Assembly: GCA_040285825.1 (NCBI GenBank)
Contig: JAUPSS010000001.1
Location: forward strand, 2,914,001 to 2,978,000
Direction of reading: 5' to 3'
Length of the DNA: 64,000 nt
Source of the DNA: Eukaryota sp. TZLM1-RC
Taxonomy: Eukaryota > Metamonada: BaSk clade
Positions 22,958-37,149 of the stretch are shown here, one piece after another. Below the pieces are notes generated by a model. It ran no database searches and was not told the DNA's origin. It worked only from the letters and a program-made list of their open reading frames with translations. Every line of letters starts with the position of its first letter. Position 1 is the stretch's first letter. The translations under genes were made by a program, and so were the position numbers.

Positions 22958-25900
22958 TGTTTTCATCTTCTTCCAGTTCTGATAACGATTTATATAGTAT
23001 AACTCTTAACCCTTTATACTTGATAAACCTTTATAATTACTCGACATCTCCATCCTCATTCAGAAGCCCCACACCCTCCTCAACATTCTCTGACGCTCAA
23101 GAATTCCAGGAACTCTTTGATAACTTGGATTCAATAGCCCCTCCTGTTCCGGAAGCCAACCACGCTCTTATCTCTTATTCCCCCTCATCCTTTTCTGAAT
23201 CATCCTCTGATCCTATGTCTGATTCAAACAAGTTAGTCTCAAAAGTTTCTTCAAGCTCAACTCATGTGGTACCGCCAGGAAAGGCTCCCTCCCGTAACAT
23301 AGACTCTTTGTCGTTGAAAGCTAGTCCCGACCTCGACACTGAGTCTGGGCTGGTTGACGCCGACTGTGCTTACGCCGACTGTGGATTAACGCATGATGCC
23401 TCTGAATTAATAAAAAAACGCTTCAAGAATAAGACTCAAGAATCTAAGGAATTGTTCAAGCAGGACGACTCCTCCGCTGAGCCCATGATTTCTCTATTCA
23501 AGAAAGAACTTAATAAGCCCGTAGACATGAAGCTACTCCATTTAAAGATCCTAGTCGATGAACAGACCTTCCTATACGGAATGGTAGATACCGGAGCCAC
23601 CATCTCTTGCATCTCCAAGGACCTAATCAAGAAGACCAAGCTCTTCCCCACGAACAACTCTCTCGAAGTAGGACTTGCTGACCGAACTAAAGTTGTCTGC
23701 CCCCTTGTCTCTGGAAAACTCGCCTTCTCTCTCGGTGGTGCCGCTAAGCTCATCGTTATCGACGTAACCCTCGCAGTACTCCCTTGCCAGAATTCATGTA
23801 TCATTGATTGCGACATCCTCGAAAGGCTAGGCATCCTAACCAAAGATTACCTCTCCCTTAACCTATTTGACAAGAGCTATCAGCTAATGGATGACGAATC
23901 CATCCCTGATCAGTTCATTCCACCGTCAGACCAAGTCTCCACCCTCTCTGCTCTCCCCGATCTGGACAAGACCTCATTCCTGCTCAACGACCCCACTCTT
24001 GAAAACTCCATTAAAGACTTATTATTCGAGTACCCCGAAGTTTTCTCAAAGCTTCCCGCTCCCGAAGGCATAGACTGTCCGCCTATGCGCCTCCCCTTTT
24101 ATGACAAAACCAAGATAGTCTCCAAGAAGTTCCGATATCTGCCTCCTGACAAGCTCAGGGTAGCCAACAAAGAAATGGATGTGCTAGTCAATAATGTTTT
24201 TGCCGTCCCCTATAATGGACCATGGAGCTCCCCTATCTGTCTCGTCCAATGCTCTGGAAAATTTTTTCGCCTAACCGGAGATTACTCTGGCGCTGGAGGC
24301 ATCAACGACTTAACTGTCCCTGTCCCCGCCGAACTGCCCAAGATTTCTGATGTCTGTGAGTTCCTCTCTGATAGTAAATATATCACTACCCTGGATTTGC
24401 CGAAAGCCTTCTGGCAGTTGCATCTGCATCCCGACGATCAAGAAAAATTAGCTATAGCCATCCCTGGAAGAAAAATTTAATACACCCGTGCTGCTTTTGG
24501 CCTAAAGAACGTTCCTGCCGTCTTCCAGAACCTCATGAGAAATATATTCGACTCTGAAGGAGTCTTCATCTACGTGGATGATATCATCGTAGCCGCCTCG
24601 ACTAAAGAAGATTTCCTACAAAGAATAAGCCACATCCTGTCCCGTGCTCGCCGGTATCGTGTGAGAATCGGTCTCCACAAGTGTGCCTTCCAGACCGACC
24701 AACATCCTATCAAGGTACTTGGAACCATCTTTGAAGATGAAAAGCGCCGCATCGATCCCTCCAAGATCGAAACGGTACGTAACCTAGCAACTCCGACTTC
24801 CGTCCCCGAACTCCGATCCTTTATTGGCTCGATCAATTTTCTTCGTGACTGGCTCCCCTCCGTATCCAAAGAAATCGCTCCCCTAACCGCACTATTAAAG
24901 AACAAGCCCAAACGCATCAAGTTAGGATCCCAAGAACTCCGATGTTTCAACAACATCAAGTATATAGTGATTAACAGCCTTTTTCTCTCCTTGCCCGATA
25001 CTGATAGCACAATCCTTGTGTCCACTGACGCCTCCGACAAAGCTATCGCTGGTATCATTTGGAAAGAGCTAGAACCTTCTCCCCCAGGAACCTGCCTTTC
25101 AAAACGCAAGGTAATGCCCGTGTCATTCTATTCACGTATTCTGACTTCTTCCCAACAACGCTGGTCCACTTTCCAGAAAGAGCTTTTCGCTATTGTTATG
25201 ACGCTGAACCAGCCCAATTTCTCGTCTTTTCTTCTCACCAAGCATCTAACCATTTTTTGCGATCACATGAATCTTGCCTATTTGTTCTCTTGCCCTGATA
25301 ACAATCGAGTTGTCCTCCGTTGGATCCCCGTCCTTCAGTCCTTCTCCTTCGACTGTGTTCACATTGAAGGAATTAAGAACTACTGGGCCGACTATTTATC
25401 TAGAGCTAACTATGTCGAAATTGTACCCAAGAAGAAGGAAAAAGAAGAGAAGAAGACCAGAAGGGTTGTCTTTGACAACCCTGTGCCTGCTCTGTGCTGC
25501 ATGACGACTCATCGCGGATCGGCTAAATATCCTCTATGGAATTACTTGAACCTCGACGATCTGGCGCACCCCTCCCCCCATCGGTACGACATTGACTTTG
25601 ATACTGCTCAAAGAACTCATCATCCCTCCTCCCTCCGTCCTAAGCTTTCCGTGACAGCTCACCTCAACTCCCACAAACACTTCATCCGATATAACTTGAA
25701 CCCTGAACCTCATGAACTGCTTTCTCCCTCTTCCGCCCGCTTCTTTGTCCTCTCAACTGATCTACCACTCCTGTTCGTCAACACTACTGCTCCAAGAGAC
25801 TTTGGCAAAGCTGCTTTCGACCCTCGACCCGTTCCCACTCCTGCTGAACCCCTTGGCCTATATGCTAGAAACATGAAGGTTAACGATTTGGTCCAACAGG

Positions 25901-28543
25901 CCAACTGCAACTCCCGTTTATACTTTTTCCAGCACCCCAAGATGCCCCGCTTAGACTACCTTCCCGAAGTCATGCCCCTGAACGCTCATCCCATTATCCT
26001 CAACTATATTCATCCTAGCGTCACACTAGGGACTCTGATTGACCACGCGCATATTTTCCATTTGATTCCCCTCCCTATTCACATGGCCCTTTTCAGCTGG
26101 GAAAGAAACCGTCACCTCACCCACCGATACCACCTCCGAATCAATCAATCGTACTTGAACAACGATCCACCACCGTCGTACTACCCCAGCCTCTGGAAAC
26201 GCGCCGATCAAAGTAGTCGCTGCTTTCACGATTCGACCCCTCCTCCTTGCTGCCCCAGAGAATGTTCCAACTCTCCCAAGTGTGACCACTTCCCTTGGGC
26301 TCCCGACATGCATACTGACAGCCCCTTTGGTGAACAGCTATATGACTTCTGCTTACTCCCTACCGTCCTGACGTACTCCGACCTGAAACCTTCTCCAAGA
26401 CGTCCCGCCCTAGGCAACCGCCAACTTTTCCCCGACCCCTTTTACGCCGACTGCACCTTACCTTCATTTCGAGACATCACCTTCTTCATTCCCCTTTGCC
26501 TACTCAAGCCCAAGATCCACCTAGTTTACCACTACGACGAAGACGAGACTACTCCCTGCCCCATAGCCATTCCATGCCTGGAAATGGTTCATGGCCAGCA
26601 GATAGACCTTCATGATAGAAGAATCTACTATCACTATTTGCCGCTGGACTATCATTCGGTCTTCGAATCTAAAGACGAACCGCAATTCATACTCGAAGCA
26701 TCTTACATTTGCTCTCACTTCGAAGACATCCGCTCCCTTTTGTTTGATGACCCTACTCAATACCACTCCCGTCTCGACTTCGTTGAACGAGATAAAGTCC
26801 TAGAAATCATTGATTATAGTGATGGTCGTCAGGCCTCCATTAATGTAAATCGCTCCCCAGATGATCCCCCTACTATATGTAGTTCTCGCTTCCACTTGCC
26901 CACTCGCAGAGAGATCTTTGAACTCCACCCGGAAGTATTTGATCATCCCCGTTTCCTCCGTTCCCAGTTCATGTCTGAAGATGATGATCATGATCGAAGA
27001 TTCAGTTCTCGTTCAGCTATGATGGATATTTCTTCTGACACCGACTGTGACAGCAATGTACAGATTGTTTCAACTATTACTGCCGCCACTCCCGACGACT
27101 CCTGTTAGTTCTCTGCTAGTTCTGATCACCTTCCGCCCGCTCCCAGAAGTTCCCCTGCGCAAGCCGTACTGGATAAATTATTCATAGCTCAGCAGAAACT
27201 CTCCGACGACGATCCCCTTTTCACTTCTTGTAAAATTGACCCTCAGTCATACCTGAAGCTAACTTCGGATCACAAAATTCCAGTGCCGCCGATTCTGCGT
27301 CCTGAGATATTTTTGCTCATTCATGGAGCAACCGAAGCTGGTCATGCTCCTCTTGATAACTGCTGGAAAAGGCTGAGGTCTTCCGACTATTATTGGCCTT
27401 CCATGAAATCTGATCTAGTCACCCATTTCAAGAACTGCATTCCCTTTCAGAAAACCGCCCCTGTGATTTCCCAATCCATCCCACCTACTGGATCCCTCAA
27501 CTCCGCCAAACGAACCTTCGAGTACCTGCATTGTGATAGCATAGGTCCTCTTGCTCCTGATGTAGCTGGATTCAAGTACATCATCCATTTCGTGGACGCC
27601 TTTTCTAAATTCAGCATTCTAGTTCCCTCCCGCGATGTTAAGGCCCAAACCGTAGTCGATGCCCTCTTCGCTCATGTGTTTTCTGTATTCGGCACGCCTA
27701 AATCAATCCACTCAGATAATGGCCCTGAGTTCTCTAATCGGATCTTTGCCTTGATGTGTTCTTATTTGAATATTGAACACACCTTCTCAATTCCTCACTT
27801 TCACCAGTCTAATGGATTGGTTGAACGGCAGCATCGAACCTTTCTCCAGGCTCTCCGGAAGTTATTGCTCGACTTTTCTGATTACGATAATTGGTCTCAT
27901 TACGTCCCAATCTGCCAGATGCTAATCAACTCTCAACATCGCTCCTCTCGAGACCTCTCCACGTTTGCTCCCTCATACTATCCTAGATCGCCTATCCTTC
28001 GTATTTCATGAACCAGATATTCCAGAATATATCCTCCATACTGCCTCCTTAACTGACCAGCTAACTCGTTCTTGGGCCTCCGTGATCTCCGCTTCCAAGA
28101 ACACATCTACGGCAACTCCTCTCAGATACTCTCCCCAGGTTAACGATCGAGTTGTTGTTCTGCGCGAGAAGCCAGACAAGCTCCATGGCCGCTACGTGGG
28201 TCCATACATCATTCAAAAAATCTTATCCTCTAGTTCAGTCCTCGTGCTCAATCCCGTGACCCGTTCGAAGCTCAAAACTTCTACCCACTTGATCAAGCCC
28301 TGCTATTCCTCGTTACCCCAATCCGTCCTAGACGCATATGTAGCTGCTGACTCCGGCAAAATTTTCCTAGACGCCATCTTAGACATTTTCCAGGAAATCG
28401 CCACCATCCTGTAATCTGACGGAACCACTACCAAACAACCGGTTTCTTCTGTAAAGAACACCTCCGCCTACTTTCGCTATATAAAGCTATCTGATCCTCC
28501 TGCTCCAAAAAAACGCGGAGGAAAGAAGAAGAGGCAGTGTTAG
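22957..28543 (+). pseudogene. Ty3/gypsy pol: protease, RT, RNase H, unknown segment, integrase
   Basis: Residue numbers count stops as codons. A low-complexity leader comes first, then an aspartic protease (MVDTGATISC, Asp at 211). RT follows with LDLPKAFWQLHLHPDD and catalytic YVDD at 539-542. RNase H has its Asp/Glu/Asp/Asp set (STDAS at 691, FQKELF, FCDHMN, NYWADYLS). About 600 residues of unrecognised, His/Tyr/Pro-rich sequence (near 25430-27280) precede the integrase. The integrase has a reduced zinc finger (H, H and one clear C), and a DDE core at 27535, 27715 and 27823 with D-x35-E spacing. A GPY/F module (GRYVGPYIIQK) follows. In-frame stops are TAA 24478, TAG 27106 and TAA 28412. A frameshift lies near 27980. 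The tail KKRGGKKKRQC runs to a TAG inside the 3' LTR. Confidence 0.9.
28517..28537 (+). promoter_or_regulatory. polypurine tract before the 3' LTR
   Basis: GGAGGAAAGAAGAAGAGG followed by CAG sits directly before the TG of the 3' LTR. In LTR elements such a tract primes plus-strand DNA synthesis. Here it also encodes the basic C-terminus of pol. Confidence 0.7.
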
Positions 28544-28709
28544 CCAGGCTAAACTCCTCCTTCCAATTTCGGAAAGTATGACGTGATGTACCACGTCATC
28601 TTTAGTTTAAATTTGTTTTTGTTTAATTTAGTTTTGATTTTCTATCGCTGTTCCATAAACATCCGTTTTATTTTAGTTAATGGAAAACCAACGTGCACTG
28701 AAGCCAACA
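28538..28709 (+). repeat. 3' LTR
   Basis: This LTR of 172 bp starts TGTTAGCCAG and ends GAAGCCAACA, and is the partner of 21408-21577. It keeps the palindrome at 28578-28599 with one mismatch. Confidence 0.92.
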
Positions 28710-28850
28710 AAGTGATGTCTGTTGACCCTTTTATTGTCTCAAATGAAAGACTTGCTTATTCTGAAATTCTTAATTTCCGAAGAAAATGGCCAAATGATGA
28801 AATTGGATATACAAAAACATATCAAAACTATTATTATAAGACTCTGTTTT
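28710..28850 (+). mobile_element. LINE B fragment, right of the Ty3 insertion
   Basis: Continues the LINE B frame broken at 21407: VMSVDPFIVSNERLAYSEI then KWPNDEIGYTK. It begins with the right copy of the AAGT duplication. Confidence 0.75.
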
Positions 28851-29225
28851 AGTTCAACTTTAATCATATATTTCGATCTACAAATCCTCTTATCACTAGG
28901 TCTTTGGCTTAGAAGTTTAATCAACTACGAGCAAAAGTCTTGTCACAATTACTAGGGTGTAGAATGATCCAAATTCCTGATCATGCTTATCTTACTCCAC
29001 ATTATTACGGTTTAGGTTGGACAAAGGCTTCTATTCTTATTTCATGTACATTCATAGGTGGATGCAGAAATGCAATATTTGAGTTCAAAAATTGATGTAG
29101 AAAAATGGAGTCGATGCTTTTCCCAATCATTCAATTGCAATATTCCAGAAAAGAATCTTTTAAATTAAAAATACAATCTTCGAACATTACAGAAACGATT
29201 GACTGGAATGTATGAAAATGATCTT
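28851..29225 (+). mobile_element. LINE A connecting-region fragment
   Basis: The plus strand reads INYEQKSCHNY and, in a shifted frame, IPDHAYLTPHYYGLGWTKAS and ISCTFIGGCRNAIFEF. This matches the LINE A segment after the RT. It has several frame changes and is truncated at both ends. Confidence 0.75.
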
Positions 29226-29528
29226 TTCTCATGTTTGGCCAGTAGAAATCGCTTTTGGAAAGTTTATAAAGACTTTCGTTTTTGCTTAGGTGGTCTGATT
29301 GGGTTAAACCATGTATGAGGTTGAGTGCCGTTTTGCTCAGTTTGGCCGAAATTATCATTTTATTATTATCAATTAACCAGATCTCTGTGTTTTTGCATAG
29401 AGTAGCGTTCTTGAATAATGGATCATTATTGCTAATGGCTAGTTGTTGCTCTGATCTAACTTTTGAGTGCCAATTTGAAAAAATGGGTAAATTTGGGTGC
29501 TTTGCAACTAATAGAACGATAAATTATT
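29226..29528 (-). mobile_element. fragment of a second, diverged Ty3/gypsy integrase
   Basis: The minus strand reads DPLFKNATLCKNTEIWLID, then ALNLIHGLTQSDHL and KLSKSDFYWPNMRKD. This lines up with DPLFTSCKIDPQSYLKLTS, IFLLIHGATEAGHAP and RLRSSDYYWPSMKSD of the complete element, that is, the integrase zinc-binding region and the 40 or so residues before it. Codon use is AT-rich, unlike the complete element, so this is a separate lineage. No LTR is visible. Confidence 0.65.
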
Positions 29529-32531
<3,003 letters not shown>

Positions 32532-32792
32532 TTCTTGTAATTTAAATTTAATAAACTTTGTTAAATTCTTTTGTGTATTTGTAATAGCTGATATGTGTAG
32601 GAATCCCTTATAATGTAATGTATTTTGTTGACTTGAAACATCATCTTTGAAGTTGATGTTCATGCTATCCAACATCCTAGGTCAAAAAGGCTTTGTTTTC
32701 TCCAATTGTTGAAGTCCAGGGAACCAGGCATCAACGAAAACTATTTCATCTATAATGCTAATAGACAGTATGAGAACCATAGAAGGATGTAC

Positions 32793-35700
32793 GAGATTCT
32801 CAGATGAAGCAGAAACTTTTTTGAATGACTTCCAAAAGATGGTGCAAGAAAAAACAATGAAAAGATTTGATATTTTTGTATGGCGTTCACGGATTCAATT
32901 GCCATTATTAATAGATTACCTCGGTTTTTCAATCGAATAAGAGAAGCTTTAGCTAGACAGCAAGCAGATCAAGATTTTGTAGAGGAAATCTTGGTTCAAT
33001 GATAGTCGTCCCATTAGTTATGAGTTAATATAATTAAGTGTGCAAATTCAATAAATATAATATCTAGCAGAAAAGAAGTGCAATTGAGAGCTGGAGATGA
33101 TGTTTCTATACAGATGGTTTTCATTTTAGACTTTGGAATTAGTAATCATTTCATCAATGAAATGCAGTTATTGCTCTTGCTGAAACTTCAAAAGGAAATG
33201 ATTGAACCAAAAAATCTAAATTTGATAATTGCAAATTAGTACTTTTTAATATATGTCTTCTATATAAATATTGTTTTATCAGAACTGTCTCTCTTCTTCA
33301 TTGATCATTGAGATAAGATTTAAATCATGTTTTACTCAGTCATAACCAAAGGAAAATTGACATAATTATTTGTGTGATGAAGCAATCCACAGTAAACATC
33401 ATAATGACTTAGGAAATAAGCAAGAGGTCAAAAAAAATATTTAAAATTGAATAATGTCTCTATTTGGTGTATTGTATATTTCAGGCATTTGATGACTTGG
33501 TCAACTATACAATGTGTGACACAACGTAGCAGGTCCAGGTTGACCTATTGAGCACACACGCGACAGTAGTTTAGGCATCAAACATTTTCTGACAGATTTT
33601 CCATCGATAAATGTTATCTTCACAGGTAATACATTCAACCAAGAATTAATTGCAAACTTCCTGATTCTAGGAGGTTTATCAATCAACATGGCCAACTAAT
33701 GATTATCAATCATTTTTTCTGAGTTTAATATGACATTGTTCAGTGAAGATTGTACTTCACACTCCATAAATCTGTCACTCCTGTTTTGAATTTCATCATT
33801 TTCAAATTTGGGTATTTATCAATTTTATTTCTTTCTTCTGCACAAACTGCAAGGATATCGTGTATCAAAGTCCCCCTGGTTGAAGGAAACACTTTCTCTG
33901 AATAATTTTGGTTCTGATGATAGAGGTGATGTATACTGTGATTGGATTGATAATTCTGAAGCTATTGTTGACTTTGTCTAGTGTAATGTTGCAAATGATA
34001 CTGTGGTTCACAGAAGAAAACTTAATCCTGTGACTGCTCTTGATTTTAAAGCAAAAGAGAAACATAGAAAATATGATAAAGATATTGAAGAGGCTAATGC
34101 CGATAGAAATACACAGCTGGTTTTTATTGCTTTCCCATTTTCGATAAATGGAAGATTCTCAGATGAAGCAGAAACTTTTTTGAATGACTTCCAAAAGATG
34201 GTGCAAGAAAAAACAATGAAAAGATTTGATATTTTTTTATGGCGTTCACGGATTCAATTTGCCATTATTAATAGATTACCTCGGTTTTTCAATCGAATAA
34301 GAGAAGCTTTAGCTAGACAGCAAGCAGATCAAGATTTTGTAGAGGAAATCTTGGTTCAATGATAGTCGTCCCATTAGTTATGAGTTAATATAATTAAGTG
34401 TGCAAATTCAATAAATATAATATCTAGCAGAAAAGAAGTGCAATTGAGAGCTGGAGATGATGTTTCTTTACAGATGGTTTTCATTTTAGACTTTGGAATT
34501 AGTAATCATTTCATCAATGAAATGCAGTTATTGCTCTTGCTGAAACTTCAAAAGGAAATGATTGAACCAAAAAATCTAAATTTGATAATTGCAAATTAGT
34601 ACTTTTTAATATATGTCTTCTATATAAATATTGTTTTATCGGAACTGTCTCTCTTCTTCACTGATCATTGAGATAAGATTTAAATCATGTTTTACTCAGT
34701 CATAACCAAAGGAAAATTGACATAATTATTTGTGTGATGAAGCAATCCACAGTAAACATCATAATGACTTAGGAAATAAGCAAGAGGTCAAAAAAAATAT
34801 TTAAAATTGAATAATGTCTCTATTTGGTGTATTGTATATTTCAGGCATTTGATGACTTGGTCAACTATACAATGTGTGACACAACGTAGCAGGTCCAGGT
34901 TGACCTATTGAGCACACACGCGACAGTAGTTTAGGCATCAAACATTTTCTGACAGATTTTCCATCGATAAATGTTATCTTCACAGGTAATACATTCAACC
35001 AAGAATTAATTGCAAACTTCCTGATTCTAGGAGGTTTATCAATCAACATGGCCAACTAATGATTATCAATCATTTTTTCTGAGTTTAATATGACATTGTT
35101 CAGTGAAGATTGTACTTCACACTCCATAAATCTGTCACTCCTTTTTTGAATTTCATCATTTTCAAATTTGGGTATTTATCAATTTTATTTCTTTCTTCTG
35201 CACAAACTGCAAGGATATCGTGTATCAAAGTGCCCCTGGTTGAAGGAAACACTTTCTCTGAATAATTTTGGTTCTGATGATAGAGGTGATGTATACTGTG
35301 ATTGGATTGATAATTCTGAAGCTATTGTTGACTTTGTCTAGTGTAATGTTGCAAACGATACTTTGGTTCACAGAAGAAAACTTAATCCTGTGGCTGCTCT
35401 GGATTTTAAAGCAAGAGAGAAACATAGAAAATATGATAAAGACATTGAAGAGGCAAATGTCGATAGAAATACACAGCTCGTTTTTATTGCTTTCCCATTT
35501 TCGATAAATGGAAGATTATCAGTTGAAGCAGAAACTTTTTTGGATGACTTCCAAAAGATGGTGCAAGAAAAAACAATGAAAAGATTTGATATTTTTTTAT
35601 GGCGTTCACGGATTCAATTTGCCATTATTAATAGATTACCTCGGTTTTTCAATCGAATAAGAGAAGCTTTAGCTAGACAGCAAGCAGATCAAGATTTTGT

Positions 35701-37142
35701 AGAGGAAATCTTGGTTCAATGATAGTCGTCCCATTAGTTATGAGTTAATATAATTAAGTGTGCAAATTCAATAAATATAATATCTAGCAGAAAAGAAGTG
35801 CAATTGAGAGCTGGAGATGATGTTTCTTTACAGATGGTTTTCATTTTAGACTTTGGAATTAGTAATCATTTCATCAATGAAAATGCAGTTATTGCTCTTG
35901 CTGAAACTTCAAAAGGAAATGATTGAACCAAAAAATCTAAATTTGATAATTGCAAATTAGTACTTTTTAATATATGTCTTCTATATAAATATTGTTTTAT
36001 CGGAACTGTCTCTCTTCTTCATTGATCATTGAGATAAGATTTAAATCATGTTTTACTCAGTCATAACCAAAGGAAAATTGACATAATTATTTGTGTGATG
36101 AAGCAATCCACAGTAAACATCATAATGACTTAGGAAATAAGCAAGAGGTCAAAAAAAATATTTAAAATTGAATAATGTCTCTATTTGGTGTATTGTATAA
36201 TTCAGGCATTTGATGACTTGGTCAACTATACAATGTGTGACACAACGTAGCAGGTCCAGGTTGACCTATTGAGCACACACGCGACAGTAGTTTAGGCATC
36301 AAACATTTTCTGACAGATTTTCCATCGATAAATGTTATCTTCACAGGTAATACATTCAACCAAGAATTAATTGCAAACTTCCTGATTCTAGGAGGTTCAT
36401 CAATCAACATGGCCAACTAATGATTATCAATCATTTTTTCTGAGTTTAATATGACATTGTTCAGTGAAGATTGTAGTTCACACTCCATAAATCTGTCACT
36501 TCTTTTTTGAATTTCATCATTTTCAAAATTGGGTATTTATCAATTTTATTTCTTTCTTCTGCACAAACTGCAAGGATATCGTGTATCAAAGTCCCCCTGG
36601 TTGAAGGAAACACTTTCTCTGAATAATTTTGGTTCTGATGATAGAGGTGATGTATACTGTGATTGGATTGATAATTCTGAAGCTATTGTTGACTTTGTCT
36701 AGTGTAATGTTGCAAATGATACTGTGAATTCACAGAAGAAAACTTAATCCTGTGACTGCTCTTGATTTTAAAGCAAAAGAGAAACATAGAAAATATGATA
36801 AAAATATTGAAGAGGCTAATGCCGATAGAAATACACAGCTGGTTTTTATTGCTTTCCCATTTTCGATAAATGGAAGATTCTCAGATGAAGCAGAAACTTT
36901 TTTGAATGACTTCCAAAAGATGGTGCAAGAAAAAACAATGAAAAGATTTAATATTTTTTTATGGCGTTCACGGATTCAATTTGCCATTATTAATAGATTA
37001 CCTCGGTTTTTCAATCGAATAAGAGAAGCTTTAGCTAGACAGCAAGCAGATCAAGATGTTGTAGAGGAAATCTTGGTTCAATGATAGTCGTCCCATTAGT
37101 TATGAGTTAATATAATTAAGTGTGCAAATTCAATAAATATAA
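32793..37142 (+). repeat. tandem array, 3.2 copies of a 1.36-kb unit
   Basis: The repeat period is 1360, 1360 and 1362 bp, measured at the GAAGATT motif near 32793, 34153, 35511 and 36873. Each unit is a non-LINE spacer of about 790 bp plus a 5'-truncated LINE A tail (about 33837-34418, 35197-35778 and 36558-37142). The first unit is partial and begins inside the LINE tail. Copies differ at only a few sites. A 64-codon minus-strand frame in the spacer (33501, 34861, 36222) stays open in all three copies but matches nothing I recognise. The founding LINE insertion has the duplication TATTTCTTTCT (33826-33836 and 37143-37153), so the array grew after the insertion. Confidence 0.9.
33837..34418 (+). 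mobile_element. 5'-truncated LINE A tail (array unit 1)
   Basis: Begins GCACAAACTGCAAGGATATC, in the segment just before the R-G-D motif. It carries GSDDRGDVYCDWI, then the frame at 34003-34362 ending EEILVQ, and the family 3' end. Later units repeat it at 35197-35778 and 36558-37142. In-frame stops lie between the two parts (for example after VDFV). Confidence 0.85.
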
Positions 37143-37149
37143 TATTTCT

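Larger units (their letters stand above)
21408..28709 (+). mobile_element. complete Ty3/gypsy LTR retrotransposon, mutated
   Basis: A 7.3-kb element is flanked by LTRs of about 170 bp (TGTTA...CCAACA) and by a 4-bp duplication AAGT (21404-21407 and 28710-28713). Gag carries a zinc knuckle. Pol has the order protease, RT, RNase H, a long unrecognised segment, integrase and GPY/F module. This order of RT before integrase defines the Ty3/gypsy group. A purine-rich tract precedes the 3' LTR. The DNA is much richer in C and G at codon ends than the surrounding genome. Five internal TAA/TAG stops and one frameshift near 27980 make this copy inactive unless stops are read through. The LTRs differ by about 5 percent, so the insertion is not recent. 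Confidence 0.95.

Noticed and set aside
26026-26766. Minus-strand frames within the Ty3 unknown segment
   Set aside because: They are antisense shadows in GC-rich coding sequence. The sense frame is much longer and continuous with RT and integrase.
21548-28543. Alternative genetic code (TAA/TAG as Gln) for the whole genome
   Set aside because: REV3, PABP, the UBA genes and tubulin read through 450-1341 codons without internal TAA/TAG, and alpha-tubulin and PABP end naturally at TAA. The code is standard in host genes.
32793-37142. CRISPR-like or satellite array
   Set aside because: Units are 1.36 kb and consist of a LINE tail plus a spacer. There are no short direct repeats with unique spacers.
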